In this document: one piece after another, positions 34,090 to 42,448 of the stretch
How the letters are laid out: each line of letters starts with the position of its first letter
How positions within the stretch are numbered: position 1 is the stretch's first letter
Source: Bdellovibrionaceae bacterium UBA3535
GTDB lineage: Bacteria > Bdellovibrionota > Bdellovibrionia > Bdellovibrionales > UBA840
NCBI GenBank assembly: GCA_002376845.1
Contig: DFOS01000005.1
Span: 215,293-279,292 of the forward strand
Length of the DNA stretch: 64,000 nucleotides
Reading direction: 5' to 3'
Made by a program: the position numbers and the translations under genes
The notes under the pieces: generated by a model
Database searches by the model: none
What the model saw: the letters and a program-made list of their open reading frames with translations, nothing else
What the model was told of the DNA's origin: nothing

Positions 34090-35166
34090 ATGATTTATTT
34101 ACTACTATCATTTTTCTTATGGTCCGATGCTGTGGACCACATTGACGATGGCAAGCTGGGCCCTAGCGCCAACTGCATCTTGTGTGGCGGTCGCTTTTTA
34201 TGTGGCGCAACTGATGAAACACTAAGCATTCAATATTTTAACAAAAAAAGAACTTCGAGCATTCGGCAATTTTGCTACGACAAGACGCTAGCCTATCAAA
34301 AACAAAGCATCGAAAAAATGCCTTGGGTATCTGAAGAATTATTGAGCCATCAAGAATTGCAAAAGATCATTCGAAATATTGCCGTCCACAAAAGCAAAAG
34401 CAAGTATACAAAAAACCGAATTGAAAGCATAGACGAAAATATCTTACGAAAACGCATTGCCTACCGAATCCAACAAGGCATGCCCTATAAGGATATTTTG
34501 GCCGTTACCACAAAAGAACAACAAGATAAATTTCAAACACAAAAAACGCTACTACCCGTATTCTCTTTTGAAAATTTTCGGCAGCAAAATTTAGGAAACA
34601 AACAAAGCTACCACCAATACCTTGAACATCTTATTGCTGCTCCAAGAGTAGATTTGGAATTTAAAAACAAGGTTTATGTTGTCTTAAATAGGGATGAAGA
34701 AAAATCTGAAAAAAAATATCACTTATCGAAAAGCGATAAAAAAGAAAAGCTTCCTGTAGATTACTTTCATAGAAGTGGGAGCGAAACCTTTATTCATAAA
34801 ATATTGCAGCACCCAAATGCATTTTGTGAAAAGATGAATTATCGCAAAAGCATTGGAGCCAACCTATCAAGTTTGGTTAGCTTAGCGGAAAAATATGGTG
34901 GTCATAGCAAAATGGAGCAAAACTACTTCTTCAACGATTTACAGCGTTCTTTTACCAAGGTGCGGCGATCCAACCAAAGCAATTGCCTAGCCAATCTAGA
35001 AGAATTCTTAAACCAACGTATCGTACAACTTCCTGATCCGGCCATCATTAAACTCGTGGAAAACAAGGTCTCAAAGCCAAATCGACGCTTGCCAAGCTCA
35101 ATCCCAAGTCAGCGGCCTTTAAAATGTCGTTTTAACCTCGACAATTACCAAGAAGAATGTGAATAA
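34090..35166 (+). CDS. Secreted protein of unknown function
   Basis: Not recognised. The 358-residue product starts with a short hydrophobic segment (MIYLLLSFFLWSDA) that could be a signal peptide. Next comes a small cysteine-containing stretch (CILCGGRFLCG). The rest is a long basic, helical region rich in Lys, Gln and Ser. No membrane helices are seen in the mature part. It may be transcribed with the nucleotidase gene, which starts 41 bases downstream. Confidence 0.65.
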   Translation: MIYLLLSFFLWSDAVDHIDDGKLGPSANCILCGGRFLCGATDETLSIQYFNKKRTSSIRQFCYDKTLAYQKQSIEKMPWVSEELLSHQELQKIIRNIAVHKSKSKYTKNRIESIDENILRKRIAYRIQQGMPYKDILAVTTKEQQDKFQTQKTLLPVFSFENFRQQNLGNKQSYHQYLEHLIAAPRVDLEFKNKVYVVLNRDEEKSEKKYHLSKSDKKEKLPVDYFHRSGSETFIHKILQHPNAFCEKMNYRKSIGANLSSLVSLAEKYGGHSKMEQNYFFNDLQRSFTKVRRSNQSNCLANLEEFLNQRIVQLPDPAIIKLVENKVSKPNRRLPSSIPSQRPLKCRFNLDNYQEECE

Positions 35167-35207
35167 AGAATGGAAGTATTATCTAATTGCATCTGCTAGG
35201 AGAGTGA

Positions 35208-36578
35208 ATGTCTGATGTCTTTGTAAATCGTACAATTAATTTCAAGCGAATCAAATACTTTGGCTTTGATATGGATCACACACTTGTGCAGTACAATAGT
35301 TTTAACTTTGAACAACTTACGCACGATATTACAGTCCGAAAACTTATTGAAATCAAAAATTATCCAGAGGAAATCAAAGACATACCATTTGAATATGATC
35401 GCATCATTCGCGGGCTTGTGGTGGATAAAATTCGTGGAAACTTGATCAAGCTCAACATCCATGGCTACATTCGTGCTAGCTACCACGGAACCAAGCTCAT
35501 ACCTTACAAAGAGCAAAAAAATATCTATCGCGGAGCTCATCTTGATATTGGTGACTCTAACTACATAAGTGTCGATACTGCTTTCTCTGTTGCTTATGGA
35601 AACCTATTTGCTCACCTTGTTGAGAAAAAAGATCTATCTCCCGAGCGCTATCCTAGTTATGAAGATATTTCTCAAGACCTACTAGAAGTAATTGATGAAG
35701 CTCACCGGGATAAAAGTTTAAAAACGGTGGTTAAAAATGATTTAGAAAAATATATCAAACCTGATCCGGACTTAATTCATAATTTAGAAAAGTACAAACG
35801 TCGCGGCAAAAAACTTTTTGTTCTTACGAACTCAGAATATTATTATGCAAAAGTTTTGCTGGATTATGCGGTCAATCCATATTTGCAAGAACATGAGCAT
35901 TGGTCAGAATTGTTTGAATATGTAATCACCCAAGCATCCAAGCCGCGTTTTTTCTATGACAAATTGGACTTCTTAAAAATAGAAATGGATACCGGTAAAA
36001 TGAGCAATGTAACAAAAGCACTGGAGCCGGGCATTTATCAAGGTGGTTCTGCCAACTACTTCACAAAAGATCTCAACGTTAATGCAGAAGAAATCCTTTA
36101 TGTTGGTGACCATATTTATGGTGATATTCTTCGTCTCAAAAAAGATTGTGCTTGGCGTACTGCACTAGTCATTGAGGAACTCGATGATGAAGTCGAGAAA
36201 CTAAAAATAGCAAAACCACATAGTACAAAAATCAATGAGTTGATGGCAAAAAAGGCCCCTTACGAAAAGGAAATTATTTTACTAGAAGATCAACGTGAGG
36301 AAGACCCTAATGCTTCTATTTCTGAAGAGAAAATCTCCAAGCTTTATGACAAAATTGGGGAAATTGATAAAGAATTAAGTGAGCACATACAGGCTTATAA
36401 CAAGGTCTTCAACCCTCATTGGGGGGAAGTCATGCGTACAGGCAATGAGGAAAGCTACTTTGCCGGGCAAGTGGCTCGCTACGCTTGTATCTATGCAGCT
36501 ACATTGAATGATATTTTAAGTTCTTCACCTAGGTCTTATTTTCGAGGCTACCGAAGAGATATGCCGCACGAGTCGTAG
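35208..36578 (+). CDS. HAD-family 5'-nucleotidase (cN-II/NT5DC type)
   Basis: Purine-type 5'-nucleotidase of the HAD superfamily related to eukaryotic cytosolic 5'-nucleotidase II. HAD motif I is FGFDMDHTL (Asp nucleophile in DMD), motif II is FVLTNS, and motif III is YVGDHIYGDILRLK. A helical, coiled-coil-like segment (about 330-410) precedes the C-terminus as in the family. AGGAGAG lies before the ATG. Length 456 matches the family. It likely dephosphorylates IMP/GMP; that is family knowledge. Confidence 0.88.
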   Translation: MSDVFVNRTINFKRIKYFGFDMDHTLVQYNSFNFEQLTHDITVRKLIEIKNYPEEIKDIPFEYDRIIRGLVVDKIRGNLIKLNIHGYIRASYHGTKLIPYKEQKNIYRGAHLDIGDSNYISVDTAFSVAYGNLFAHLVEKKDLSPERYPSYEDISQDLLEVIDEAHRDKSLKTVVKNDLEKYIKPDPDLIHNLEKYKRRGKKLFVLTNSEYYYAKVLLDYAVNPYLQEHEHWSELFEYVITQASKPRFFYDKLDFLKIEMDTGKMSNVTKALEPGIYQGGSANYFTKDLNVNAEEILYVGDHIYGDILRLKKDCAWRTALVIEELDDEVEKLKIAKPHSTKINELMAKKAPYEKEIILLEDQREEDPNASISEEKISKLYDKIGEIDKELSEHIQAYNKVFNPHWGEVMRTGNEESYFAGQVARYACIYAATLNDILSSSPRSYFRGYRRDMPHES

Positions 36579-36579
36579 A

Positions 36580-37260
36580 CTAGTACTCGCGTATATAAAA
36601 CACAAAATAGCCTGGCTTGATGCGCTCAAAGGCATAAGCAAACCTAATTGGATTATTTGATTTTTCTTTTTGAAATTTAGGTTCTAAGTTTTTGGCGAAA
36701 CAATAGAAATCATCCCTCGTCTCCAACTGAAAGGCTTTTTCAAAATCATTACATTTAAAATTAGTAATCTCATTATCGACACGTAAAACATAGAAGAAAT
36801 ATTGCTGCGAATGTCTATTAGGGGGACTTTTATAGTTAAGAGGGGAAAATAAAACTCGAGTCATATTGCTAAAGAAGACTTCTTCATCTGTATTCAAATC
36901 TGTTTGAAAGGATTTTCGGTAATCTTCTTCACTGCCAACAATATTATACAAAAACAACAAGTCTTTTTGATCGGAATAATAAGTGTATTGTCTGCCTTGC
37001 TTTTGTAGGCCATAGGCCAAAAAAGCCTCTATCAACTCGTTTTCAACCTGACTATTTAAATCGTAATAAAACTGAAAGTAGGCCTGATCCGCTAGGCGGT
37101 GATGAATCTGTCGAAATGCATAATAACCTATATCTGAAATTTCTTTTGCTGAAGAGGGCTTTATAATGAGCGAGCTTTTAGGCAGCAACAAACTATGCAC
37201 CATAAAAACTAGGGCGCAAATTATGCATAAAAGTCCCAGAATCAATCTTTTACCAAACAT
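36580..37260 (-). CDS. Membrane-anchored periplasmic protein, unknown
   Basis: I do not recognise it. From the ATG at 37260 the protein has 226 residues: a single N-terminal anchor (LILGLLCIICALVFMVHSLLL) followed by a Tyr/Phe-rich soluble domain. A longer frame opens at 37407, but it reaches back across the region before the TTG-started pan gene and adds residues of no obvious structure, so I prefer 37260 although no clear Shine-Dalgarno is visible. It converges with the nucleotidase gene. Confidence 0.6.
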   Translation of the reverse strand: MFGKRLILGLLCIICALVFMVHSLLLPKSSLIIKPSSAKEISDIGYYAFRQIHHRLADQAYFQFYYDLNSQVENELIEAFLAYGLQKQGRQYTYYSDQKDLLFLYNIVGSEEDYRKSFQTDLNTDEEVFFSNMTRVLFSPLNYKSPPNRHSQQYFFYVLRVDNEITNFKCNDFEKAFQLETRDDFYCFAKNLEPKFQKEKSNNPIRFAYAFERIKPGYFVFYIREY

Positions 37261-37424
37261 AGGGCATTTATAGATTGAAACTGCAAAATGTACAGAGCAA
37301 ATCCGGCCGTAAGCAGTATTTGCACTGCATCGAATGTCGCCAAAAGCATTGAAAATGCCAATAGATAAGCTAATCTGCTCAAGCATTGACCATTTTGGCA
37401 GTGACAAACAGGAGGACTTGATCT

Positions 37425-38126
37425 TTGCGACGAGTACCTAAAATTTTAGTTATTGGCAACGGCCGCATGGCAAATCATTGGCGGCACTATTTGCAGCTAC
37501 TGGGTATCCATAGTGATCACTGGTATCGCAGTCTAGACATAGATTTAAATTGTAAAATCCGTAGTGCAGAACAAATATTTCTCGCAATTTCTGACTCTGC
37601 CATATTGGATTTCTACCACTCCAATCCCCTTTTAAAAGACAAAACTTGTGTGCATTTTTCTGGGTCTTTGTATGATGCCAATTTATTGGGGATCCACTTT
37701 CTACAAAGCTTCGCACAAAAACTGTATACATTATCGGACTATCAAAGCATTCCAACCATTATCGATTTTCCAAAAGAAATCTACGAAAAAAATTTTCCTT
37801 ACTTAAATAATGAAGTCTACCAAATTCCACCCATTCAAAAACCTCTTTACCATGCTTTATGCGTAGTGAGTGGTAATTTCCCGCAATTATTATGGCACGA
37901 CTGTGAAAAACTCTTAAAAAAAATGCAGCTACCCAAAAAAATACTAAAACCCTATTTGAACCAATGTGTGACAAATTTCTTTTCTGAAACTGCGCCTCTT
38001 ACGGGCCCAATTGTGCGCAAAGATCTTGTTACCATTGAGAGCAATCAAAAAAGTCTAAAGGGCTCTCGATTAAGCTCCATTTATAGCAATTTCTACAACA
38101 CGTATAAAGATGAGGAACTGCAATGA
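37425..38126 (+). CDS. Rossmann-fold DUF2520-like protein, candidate ketopantoate reductase
   Basis: First gene of the pantothenate/CoA operon, 233 residues. The N-terminus KILVIGNGRMANHWRHYL is a dinucleotide-binding Rossmann motif (GxGxMA), and the C-terminal helical half resembles the DUF2520 domain. The operon otherwise lacks a ketopantoate reductase (PanE), and PanG-type reductases of this general build are known, so it is the prime candidate. The TTG start at 37425 is supported by AGGAGG (37410-37415), nine bases upstream. It overlaps panB by an ATGA. Confidence 0.75.
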   Translation: MRRVPKILVIGNGRMANHWRHYLQLLGIHSDHWYRSLDIDLNCKIRSAEQIFLAISDSAILDFYHSNPLLKDKTCVHFSGSLYDANLLGIHFLQSFAQKLYTLSDYQSIPTIIDFPKEIYEKNFPYLNNEVYQIPPIQKPLYHALCVVSGNFPQLLWHDCEKLLKKMQLPKKILKPYLNQCVTNFFSETAPLTGPIVRKDLVTIESNQKSLKGSRLSSIYSNFYNTYKDEELQ

Positions 38127-38911
38127 GTATTGATGTCTTTCACAAAAAACCAAAAAATAATGAGAAGCTAGCCCTTGTTACTTGTTATGATGCCAGTTTC
38201 GCCGCACTGATTGAGGACAGCGACATTGACGCTGTTTTGGTTGGAGATAGTCTGGCTATGGTAATTTACGGCAAGCCGGATACTACCTACGCCACAATGA
38301 ATATGATGACCGCACATACGCAGGCCGTTCGCTCTCGGCTAAAAAGTAAGTTCCTAATTAGTGATATGCCTTTTTTGTCATACCGCAAGGGGCTTAGGCA
38401 AAGCGTAGAAAATGCGGCACAACTCATTCAAGCCGGCGCAAATGCCATCAAGCTTGAGGGTGCTGATGGCAACCTTGAGATAATATCGCATTTAGTAGAA
38501 TCGGGCATACCCGTGATGGGCCACCTTGGCTTAACACCGCAATTCATTCACACATTTGGCGGCTGGAAGGTACAAGGAAAACAAGAAGAAGCTAAACAAA
38601 AAATCTTAAACGATGCCTTGGCCCTAGAAAAAGCTGGTTGCTTTTCTTTGGTCTTGGAATGCGTACCAAGTCAATTGGCTACCACCATTCAAAAAGAATT
38701 AAAGATTCCTTGTATTGGCATAGGAGCTGGTAGTGAAGTTGCTGGCCAAATCTTGGTGCTACAGGACCTTCTAGGAATTCAAACAGACATAAAACCCAAA
38801 TTTGTTAAACGCTATGTCGAGGGAGCCTCCATTGTTCAAGAAAGCCTAGCCAGCTATTGCCAAGAAGTACGTAAAAAAAGCTTTCCTAGCTCCAAGGAGT
38901 CTTACCAATGA
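38123..38911 (+). CDS. panB: 3-methyl-2-oxobutanoate hydroxymethyltransferase
   Basis: Makes ketopantoate from 2-ketoisovalerate and methylene-tetrahydrofolate. Markers are VTCYDASFAALIE, VLVGDSLAMV, SDMPFLSY, GANAIKLEGA and IPVMGHLGLTPQ, with catalytic Glu in VLECVP and the GIGAGSEVAGQILV loop. Length 262 is normal. Genes on both sides overlap by four bases, so it is translated as part of the operon. Confidence 0.96.
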   Translation: MSIDVFHKKPKNNEKLALVTCYDASFAALIEDSDIDAVLVGDSLAMVIYGKPDTTYATMNMMTAHTQAVRSRLKSKFLISDMPFLSYRKGLRQSVENAAQLIQAGANAIKLEGADGNLEIISHLVESGIPVMGHLGLTPQFIHTFGGWKVQGKQEEAKQKILNDALALEKAGCFSLVLECVPSQLATTIQKELKIPCIGIGAGSEVAGQILVLQDLLGIQTDIKPKFVKRYVEGASIVQESLASYCQEVRKKSFPSSKESYQ

Positions 38912-39663
38912 AGATATGCAAAAGCCTCGAAGACTTACGGCAGGCAAAAAAACTGATTCATGGGAAACATGGATTTGTTCCCACCATGGGAGCGCTACAT
39001 GCCGGGCATTTTTCGCTGGTAAAAAAAGCCCGCGAAGAAAATGATTTTGTCAGCGTGAGCATCTTTGTTAATCCTACACAATTTAATCAAGCTAGCGATT
39101 TAGAAAACTACCCCTCCAGTCTTGAGGAGGATCTAGCAGCATTAAAAGACCTGGGAGTAGATTTGGTTTTTCTACCAGATTTTTCCACCTTGTACCCCGA
39201 CGAATATCGCTTCAAAATTAGTGAAAATGATTTTAGCAAAAAACTTTGCGGCCATCATCGGCCAGGGCATTTTGATGGCGTATTGACCGTGGTGATCAAG
39301 CTATTTCATCTTATGGGTGCAGAACGCGCCTACTTTGGCGAGAAAGACTTTCAACAACTCAGTTTAATACGAGGCATGGTGGAGGCCTTTTTTATGCCTA
39401 TAGAAATCATCGCTGTTCCTACGGTACGAGAGACTACTGGACTGGCTCTTAGCTCGCGCAATAGCCGCCTAAGCCCAGAAGCTCGAGATAAAGCCAGTCT
39501 TTTATACGAAAAGCTTCGCTCAAAATCTTCGGATCAGCAGGTACTTGCAGATCTGCAAAAAGCCGGCTTCGATGTGGATTATGTAGAAACCATTGAGAAT
39601 CGCCGCTTTGTTGCAGCCAGCATTGAAGGCGTAAGATTGATCGACAACGAGGTGCTACCGTGA
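38908..39663 (+). CDS. panC: Pantothenate synthetase
   Basis: ATP-dependent ligase joining pantoate and beta-alanine. The nucleotide-binding motif is VPTMGALHAGHFSLV (HxGH), followed by FVNPTQFNQASDLENYP, FDGVLTVV, YFGEKDFQQL and SSRNSRLSPEAR. At 251 residues it is about 30 residues shorter than E. coli PanC, mainly in the C-terminal domain. Overlaps panB and the coaC-like gene by four bases each. Confidence 0.95.
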   Translation: MKICKSLEDLRQAKKLIHGKHGFVPTMGALHAGHFSLVKKAREENDFVSVSIFVNPTQFNQASDLENYPSSLEEDLAALKDLGVDLVFLPDFSTLYPDEYRFKISENDFSKKLCGHHRPGHFDGVLTVVIKLFHLMGAERAYFGEKDFQQLSLIRGMVEAFFMPIEIIAVPTVRETTGLALSSRNSRLSPEARDKASLLYEKLRSKSSDQQVLADLQKAGFDVDYVETIENRRFVAASIEGVRLIDNEVLP

Positions 39664-40190
39664 AGCAAAAAGTGGTGTTTATGATGAGTGGGTCCATTGC
39701 CTGTTTCAAGGCATGCGAAGTAATATCCATGCTAAATAAAAAAGGGCTGGACGTTCAATGCGCCATTTCGGAGAGCACCCCCCACTTTATTGGTAGGTCC
39801 ACCCTTGAGGGCTTAAGCGGAAATCCCGTATTAGACAACGAATACGAAAGTGGACGCAATATGGATCATATTCACTTAATGCATCAATCTGATCTTATTG
39901 TTTTATGCCCAGCTACAGCTAAAACCATCAATCAAATGGCACATGGTGTAGGAGGTCTACTTAGCACTTTGTTTTTAGCACATGACTTTCAACGACCCTT
40001 TTTGGTTTATCCAGCAATGAATACAGCCATGTACCAACACCCTACTACGCAAGCCTGTATGGAGAAATTAAAATCTATGGGCCTGCAGATTCGCCCCACC
40101 GGCACAGGAGACTTAGCATGCGGCGAAGAGGGCTATGGTAGACTCTTGGAGCCTAGGCAAATCTTCGAAGAGATTTTGGAGCAATTATGA
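39660..40190 (+). CDS. coaC: Phosphopantothenoylcysteine decarboxylase (stand-alone CoaC)
   Basis: FMN-dependent decarboxylase giving 4'-phosphopantetheine. The flavoprotein pattern is clear: MSGSIACFKACEVI, catalytic His in MDHIHLMHQSD, VYPAMNTAMYQHP and the substrate-clamp GDLACGEEGYGRL. It is a separate 176-residue protein, whereas many bacteria fuse CoaB and CoaC; the synthetase is the next gene. Start codon is GTG, overlapping panC. Confidence 0.92.
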   Translation: MKQKVVFMMSGSIACFKACEVISMLNKKGLDVQCAISESTPHFIGRSTLEGLSGNPVLDNEYESGRNMDHIHLMHQSDLIVLCPATAKTINQMAHGVGGLLSTLFLAHDFQRPFLVYPAMNTAMYQHPTTQACMEKLKSMGLQIRPTGTGDLACGEEGYGRLLEPRQIFEEILEQL

Positions 40191-40840
40191 ATCTACTGAT
40201 AACCTATGGTGGCACTTCTGAGCCAATTGATAATGTAAGATACATCACCAATTTCAGTACAGGAGAAACTGGCTACTCCATAGCTCAATATTTAAAACAA
40301 CAAGACTTAAGCGTCACCACCCTTTGTGCCCGTTCGGCAAGAGGCTTTGCTGGATCAAAAAGATTTTTTACCTATGAAGATTTGCAGAACCATCTTTATC
40401 ATGAGCTCCGCAATCATTCTTATGATGTAGTCATTCATGCTGCAGCGGTAAGTGATTACCTGATAGATGAAGTAAAAACCGCCGAAGGAAACAAGGGGCT
40501 ATCTAGTGGTGGTAAGCTAAAATCAGGACAAAATTTAGTTTTAAAGTTAAAGCCTAGCAAAAAAATACTTAGCCAATTGCGAGAACACTCTAAGAATAAA
40601 AATATCTGCATCATAGCATTCAAACTTACCGACAACGCAAGTTTAGAGGAGCGTGAAGCTTCCGTAGCAAGGGTTTTTGACGATGGAGCAAACTATGTGG
40701 TTCACAATGATTTAAACGCTATTCATCACAAAGTTCATAAGGGTAGTATTTACGATCACAAACAGCATATCTGCAACGAGTTTCATAGCAAAGAAGAACT
40801 CGCAAAAAATTTATTTCATATTATCCAGGAGCAATCATGA
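40187..40840 (+). CDS. coaB: Phosphopantothenoylcysteine synthetase (stand-alone CoaB)
   Basis: Joins cysteine to 4'-phosphopantothenate. Signature residues are ITYGGTSEPIDNVRYITNFSTGE, the HAAAVSDY motif, and the KLKSGQ and LKPSKKIL segments; VHNDLN stands where related enzymes have the VAN motif. With 217 residues it corresponds to the C-terminal half of the usual CoaBC. It overlaps coaC and coaX by four bases each. Confidence 0.92.
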   Translation: MNLLITYGGTSEPIDNVRYITNFSTGETGYSIAQYLKQQDLSVTTLCARSARGFAGSKRFFTYEDLQNHLYHELRNHSYDVVIHAAAVSDYLIDEVKTAEGNKGLSSGGKLKSGQNLVLKLKPSKKILSQLREHSKNKNICIIAFKLTDNASLEEREASVARVFDDGANYVVHNDLNAIHHKVHKGSIYDHKQHICNEFHSKEELAKNLFHIIQEQS

Positions 40841-41607
40841 TTTTATGTTTAGACGTTGGAAACAGTCATATCTATGGCGGTGTATTTGATAAAGACAAAA
40901 TACACTTACGCTTCCGCCACAATACGCAAACCGCCTCTAGCTCTGATGAACTCGGGCTTTTCTTGCGCAATGTTTTAAGGGAAAACTCGGTGGACCCCGA
41001 TGCCATTGAAAATATTGCTATTTGTAGTGTGGTGCCACAAATTCTTTATTCGCTAAACAACTGCTGCAAAAAATATTTCGGCAGACAGGCCTTCATACTA
41101 CAGGCTGGGGTAAAAACAGGCTTAAAAATCAACTATCGAAACCCCATAGAGGTGGGTGCCGATCGCATCGCGAACTCCATCGCCGCCACACACCTTTACC
41201 CAGAGGAAAATTTAATCGTCGTAGATTTTGGCACCGCCACTACACTATGTGTATTAAATAAAAAAAAGGAATATCTTGGCGGTCTGATTTTACCTGGAAT
41301 TCGTCTAAATATGGAGTCCTTGGAAGCTAAAACAGCTAAACTTCCTAGTGTAGAAATCGTTAAAACAGATATTGCTTATGGTCGCTCGACCGTGGAAAGC
41401 ATTCAAGCAGGACTTTACTACAATCAATTATTCTCTGTTAAGGGTATGATTGCGCGTATACACGATGAAGTTTTTAAAGATCAAAGCCTTAAAGTCATTG
41501 GTACTGGTGGATTTGCACGTATGTACGAATCAGAAGGTATATTCGATTCCATCGAACCAGATTTAGTATTAAAAGGCCTTTACTTGGCATTGCAACAAAA
41601 CATATAG
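40837..41607 (+). CDS. coaX: Type III pantothenate kinase
   Basis: Phosphorylates pantothenate; the CoaX type uses an ASKHA fold and is insensitive to CoA feedback in characterised members. Motifs are CLDVGNSHIYGGVF (phosphate 1), VGADRIANSIAA, VDFGTATTLCVL (phosphate 2), GGLILPGIRLN and GTGGFARMY. Length 256 is typical. Its location between coaB and panD fits the pathway. Confidence 0.95.
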   Translation: MILCLDVGNSHIYGGVFDKDKIHLRFRHNTQTASSSDELGLFLRNVLRENSVDPDAIENIAICSVVPQILYSLNNCCKKYFGRQAFILQAGVKTGLKINYRNPIEVGADRIANSIAATHLYPEENLIVVDFGTATTLCVLNKKKEYLGGLILPGIRLNMESLEAKTAKLPSVEIVKTDIAYGRSTVESIQAGLYYNQLFSVKGMIARIHDEVFKDQSLKVIGTGGFARMYESEGIFDSIEPDLVLKGLYLALQQNI

Positions 41608-41615
41608 GATTTATT

Positions 41616-41981
41616 ATGAGAACTACATTTTTAAAAACCAAAATACATAGAGCTACCGTTACCGATGCAGATCTAAATTACGAGGGATCGGTGTCCATCG
41701 ACCCGAAACTTTGTGATGTGGCAGGACTACACAAGTTTGAAAAAGTGGAAATCTATAACTGTAATAATGGCCAACGCCTAGCCACCTATGTGATTTACGG
41801 CAAAGAAGGCGAGGTTTGCCTAAACGGTGCTGCCGCACGCATGGCACAAAAAGGCGATTTGGTGATTATCTGCTCCTATGTGGGTTTAGAGCCAGAAGAA
41901 ATCGCCAACCACGAAGCAAAATTGGTTTTGATGCGAGAAAACAATGAGATCAACAAAGTGAGCACTGAAAAAGTATTTTAG
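41616..41981 (+). CDS. panD: Aspartate 1-decarboxylase (pyruvoyl enzyme)
   Basis: Makes beta-alanine from aspartate. The self-cleavage site is Gly24-Ser25 in NYEGSVSID, which generates the pyruvoyl cofactor. NGAAARMAQKGDLVII is the conserved C-terminal active-site block. Length 121 is normal. It starts eight bases after coaX and is the last gene of the operon, which therefore carries every step from 2-ketoisovalerate and aspartate to 4'-phosphopantetheine if the first gene is the reductase. Confidence 0.95.
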   Translation: MRTTFLKTKIHRATVTDADLNYEGSVSIDPKLCDVAGLHKFEKVEIYNCNNGQRLATYVIYGKEGEVCLNGAAARMAQKGDLVIICSYVGLEPEEIANHEAKLVLMRENNEINKVSTEKVF

Positions 41982-42001
41982 TCGTCACCTGGGAAGAAAA
42001 T

Positions 42002-42448
42002 TTATATCAAATTTTTTTCCATTACTACTTTTAGCCTGCCCTTATCTTCTTCGGTGCCCGTGATAATAAAACCTGATTTGAGATTCAGTAGAATCATGGG
42101 CACAAAGTGGTTCGTCGATTTCGTAATAATGCGTTGATAGCCCTCTGCGTTGGCCCACTCATGCTGGGCTTGCATTAGTTTCAGCGCAACGCCGCTGCGT
42201 CGATGCTCCGGCGTCACGCCGCCCATCCAGCTATAAAGACAATCAGGCGATTGCGGGTATGCCATTTTAAAGCCAATGAGCTCATTTCCCAAAAAAGCCA
42301 GATGGCTCACAAGCTCAGGCTTTTCTTCAAATCGACGTTGAAATTTGTCAGCTCCAGAGCCAAAAAAGTCATCGTGAAGCTTAGCGATGAAAGACCAATT
42401 CGCTCGTGCTAGGGATTTATCAGCATCCATTTTTATTTCGATTTGCAT
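42002..42448 (-). CDS. GNAT-family N-acetyltransferase
   Basis: Small acyl-CoA-dependent acetyltransferase (148 residues). The acetyl-CoA loop is GVTPEHRRSGVALKLMQAQHEWA, with the RRxGxA core, and a typical C-terminal strand (FIITGTEEDKGRLKVVME). The substrate is not predictable. It directly follows the Na/Pi-PhoU-like gene, ending where a convergent panD ends about 20 bases away. An internal ATG six codons in is another possible start. Confidence 0.75.
   Translation of the reverse strand: MQIEIKMDADKSLARANWSFIAKLHDDFFGSGADKFQRRFEEKPELVSHLAFLGNELIGFKMAYPQSPDCLYSWMGGVTPEHRRSGVALKLMQAQHEWANAEGYQRIITKSTNHFVPMILLNLKSGFIITGTEEDKGRLKVVMEKNLI

Noticed and set aside
37261..37407. Longer N-terminus for the membrane-anchored protein ending at 36580
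   Set aside because: The added 49 residues would place the hydrophobic anchor internally and cross the upstream region of the pan operon; ATG at 37260 sits right before the anchor.
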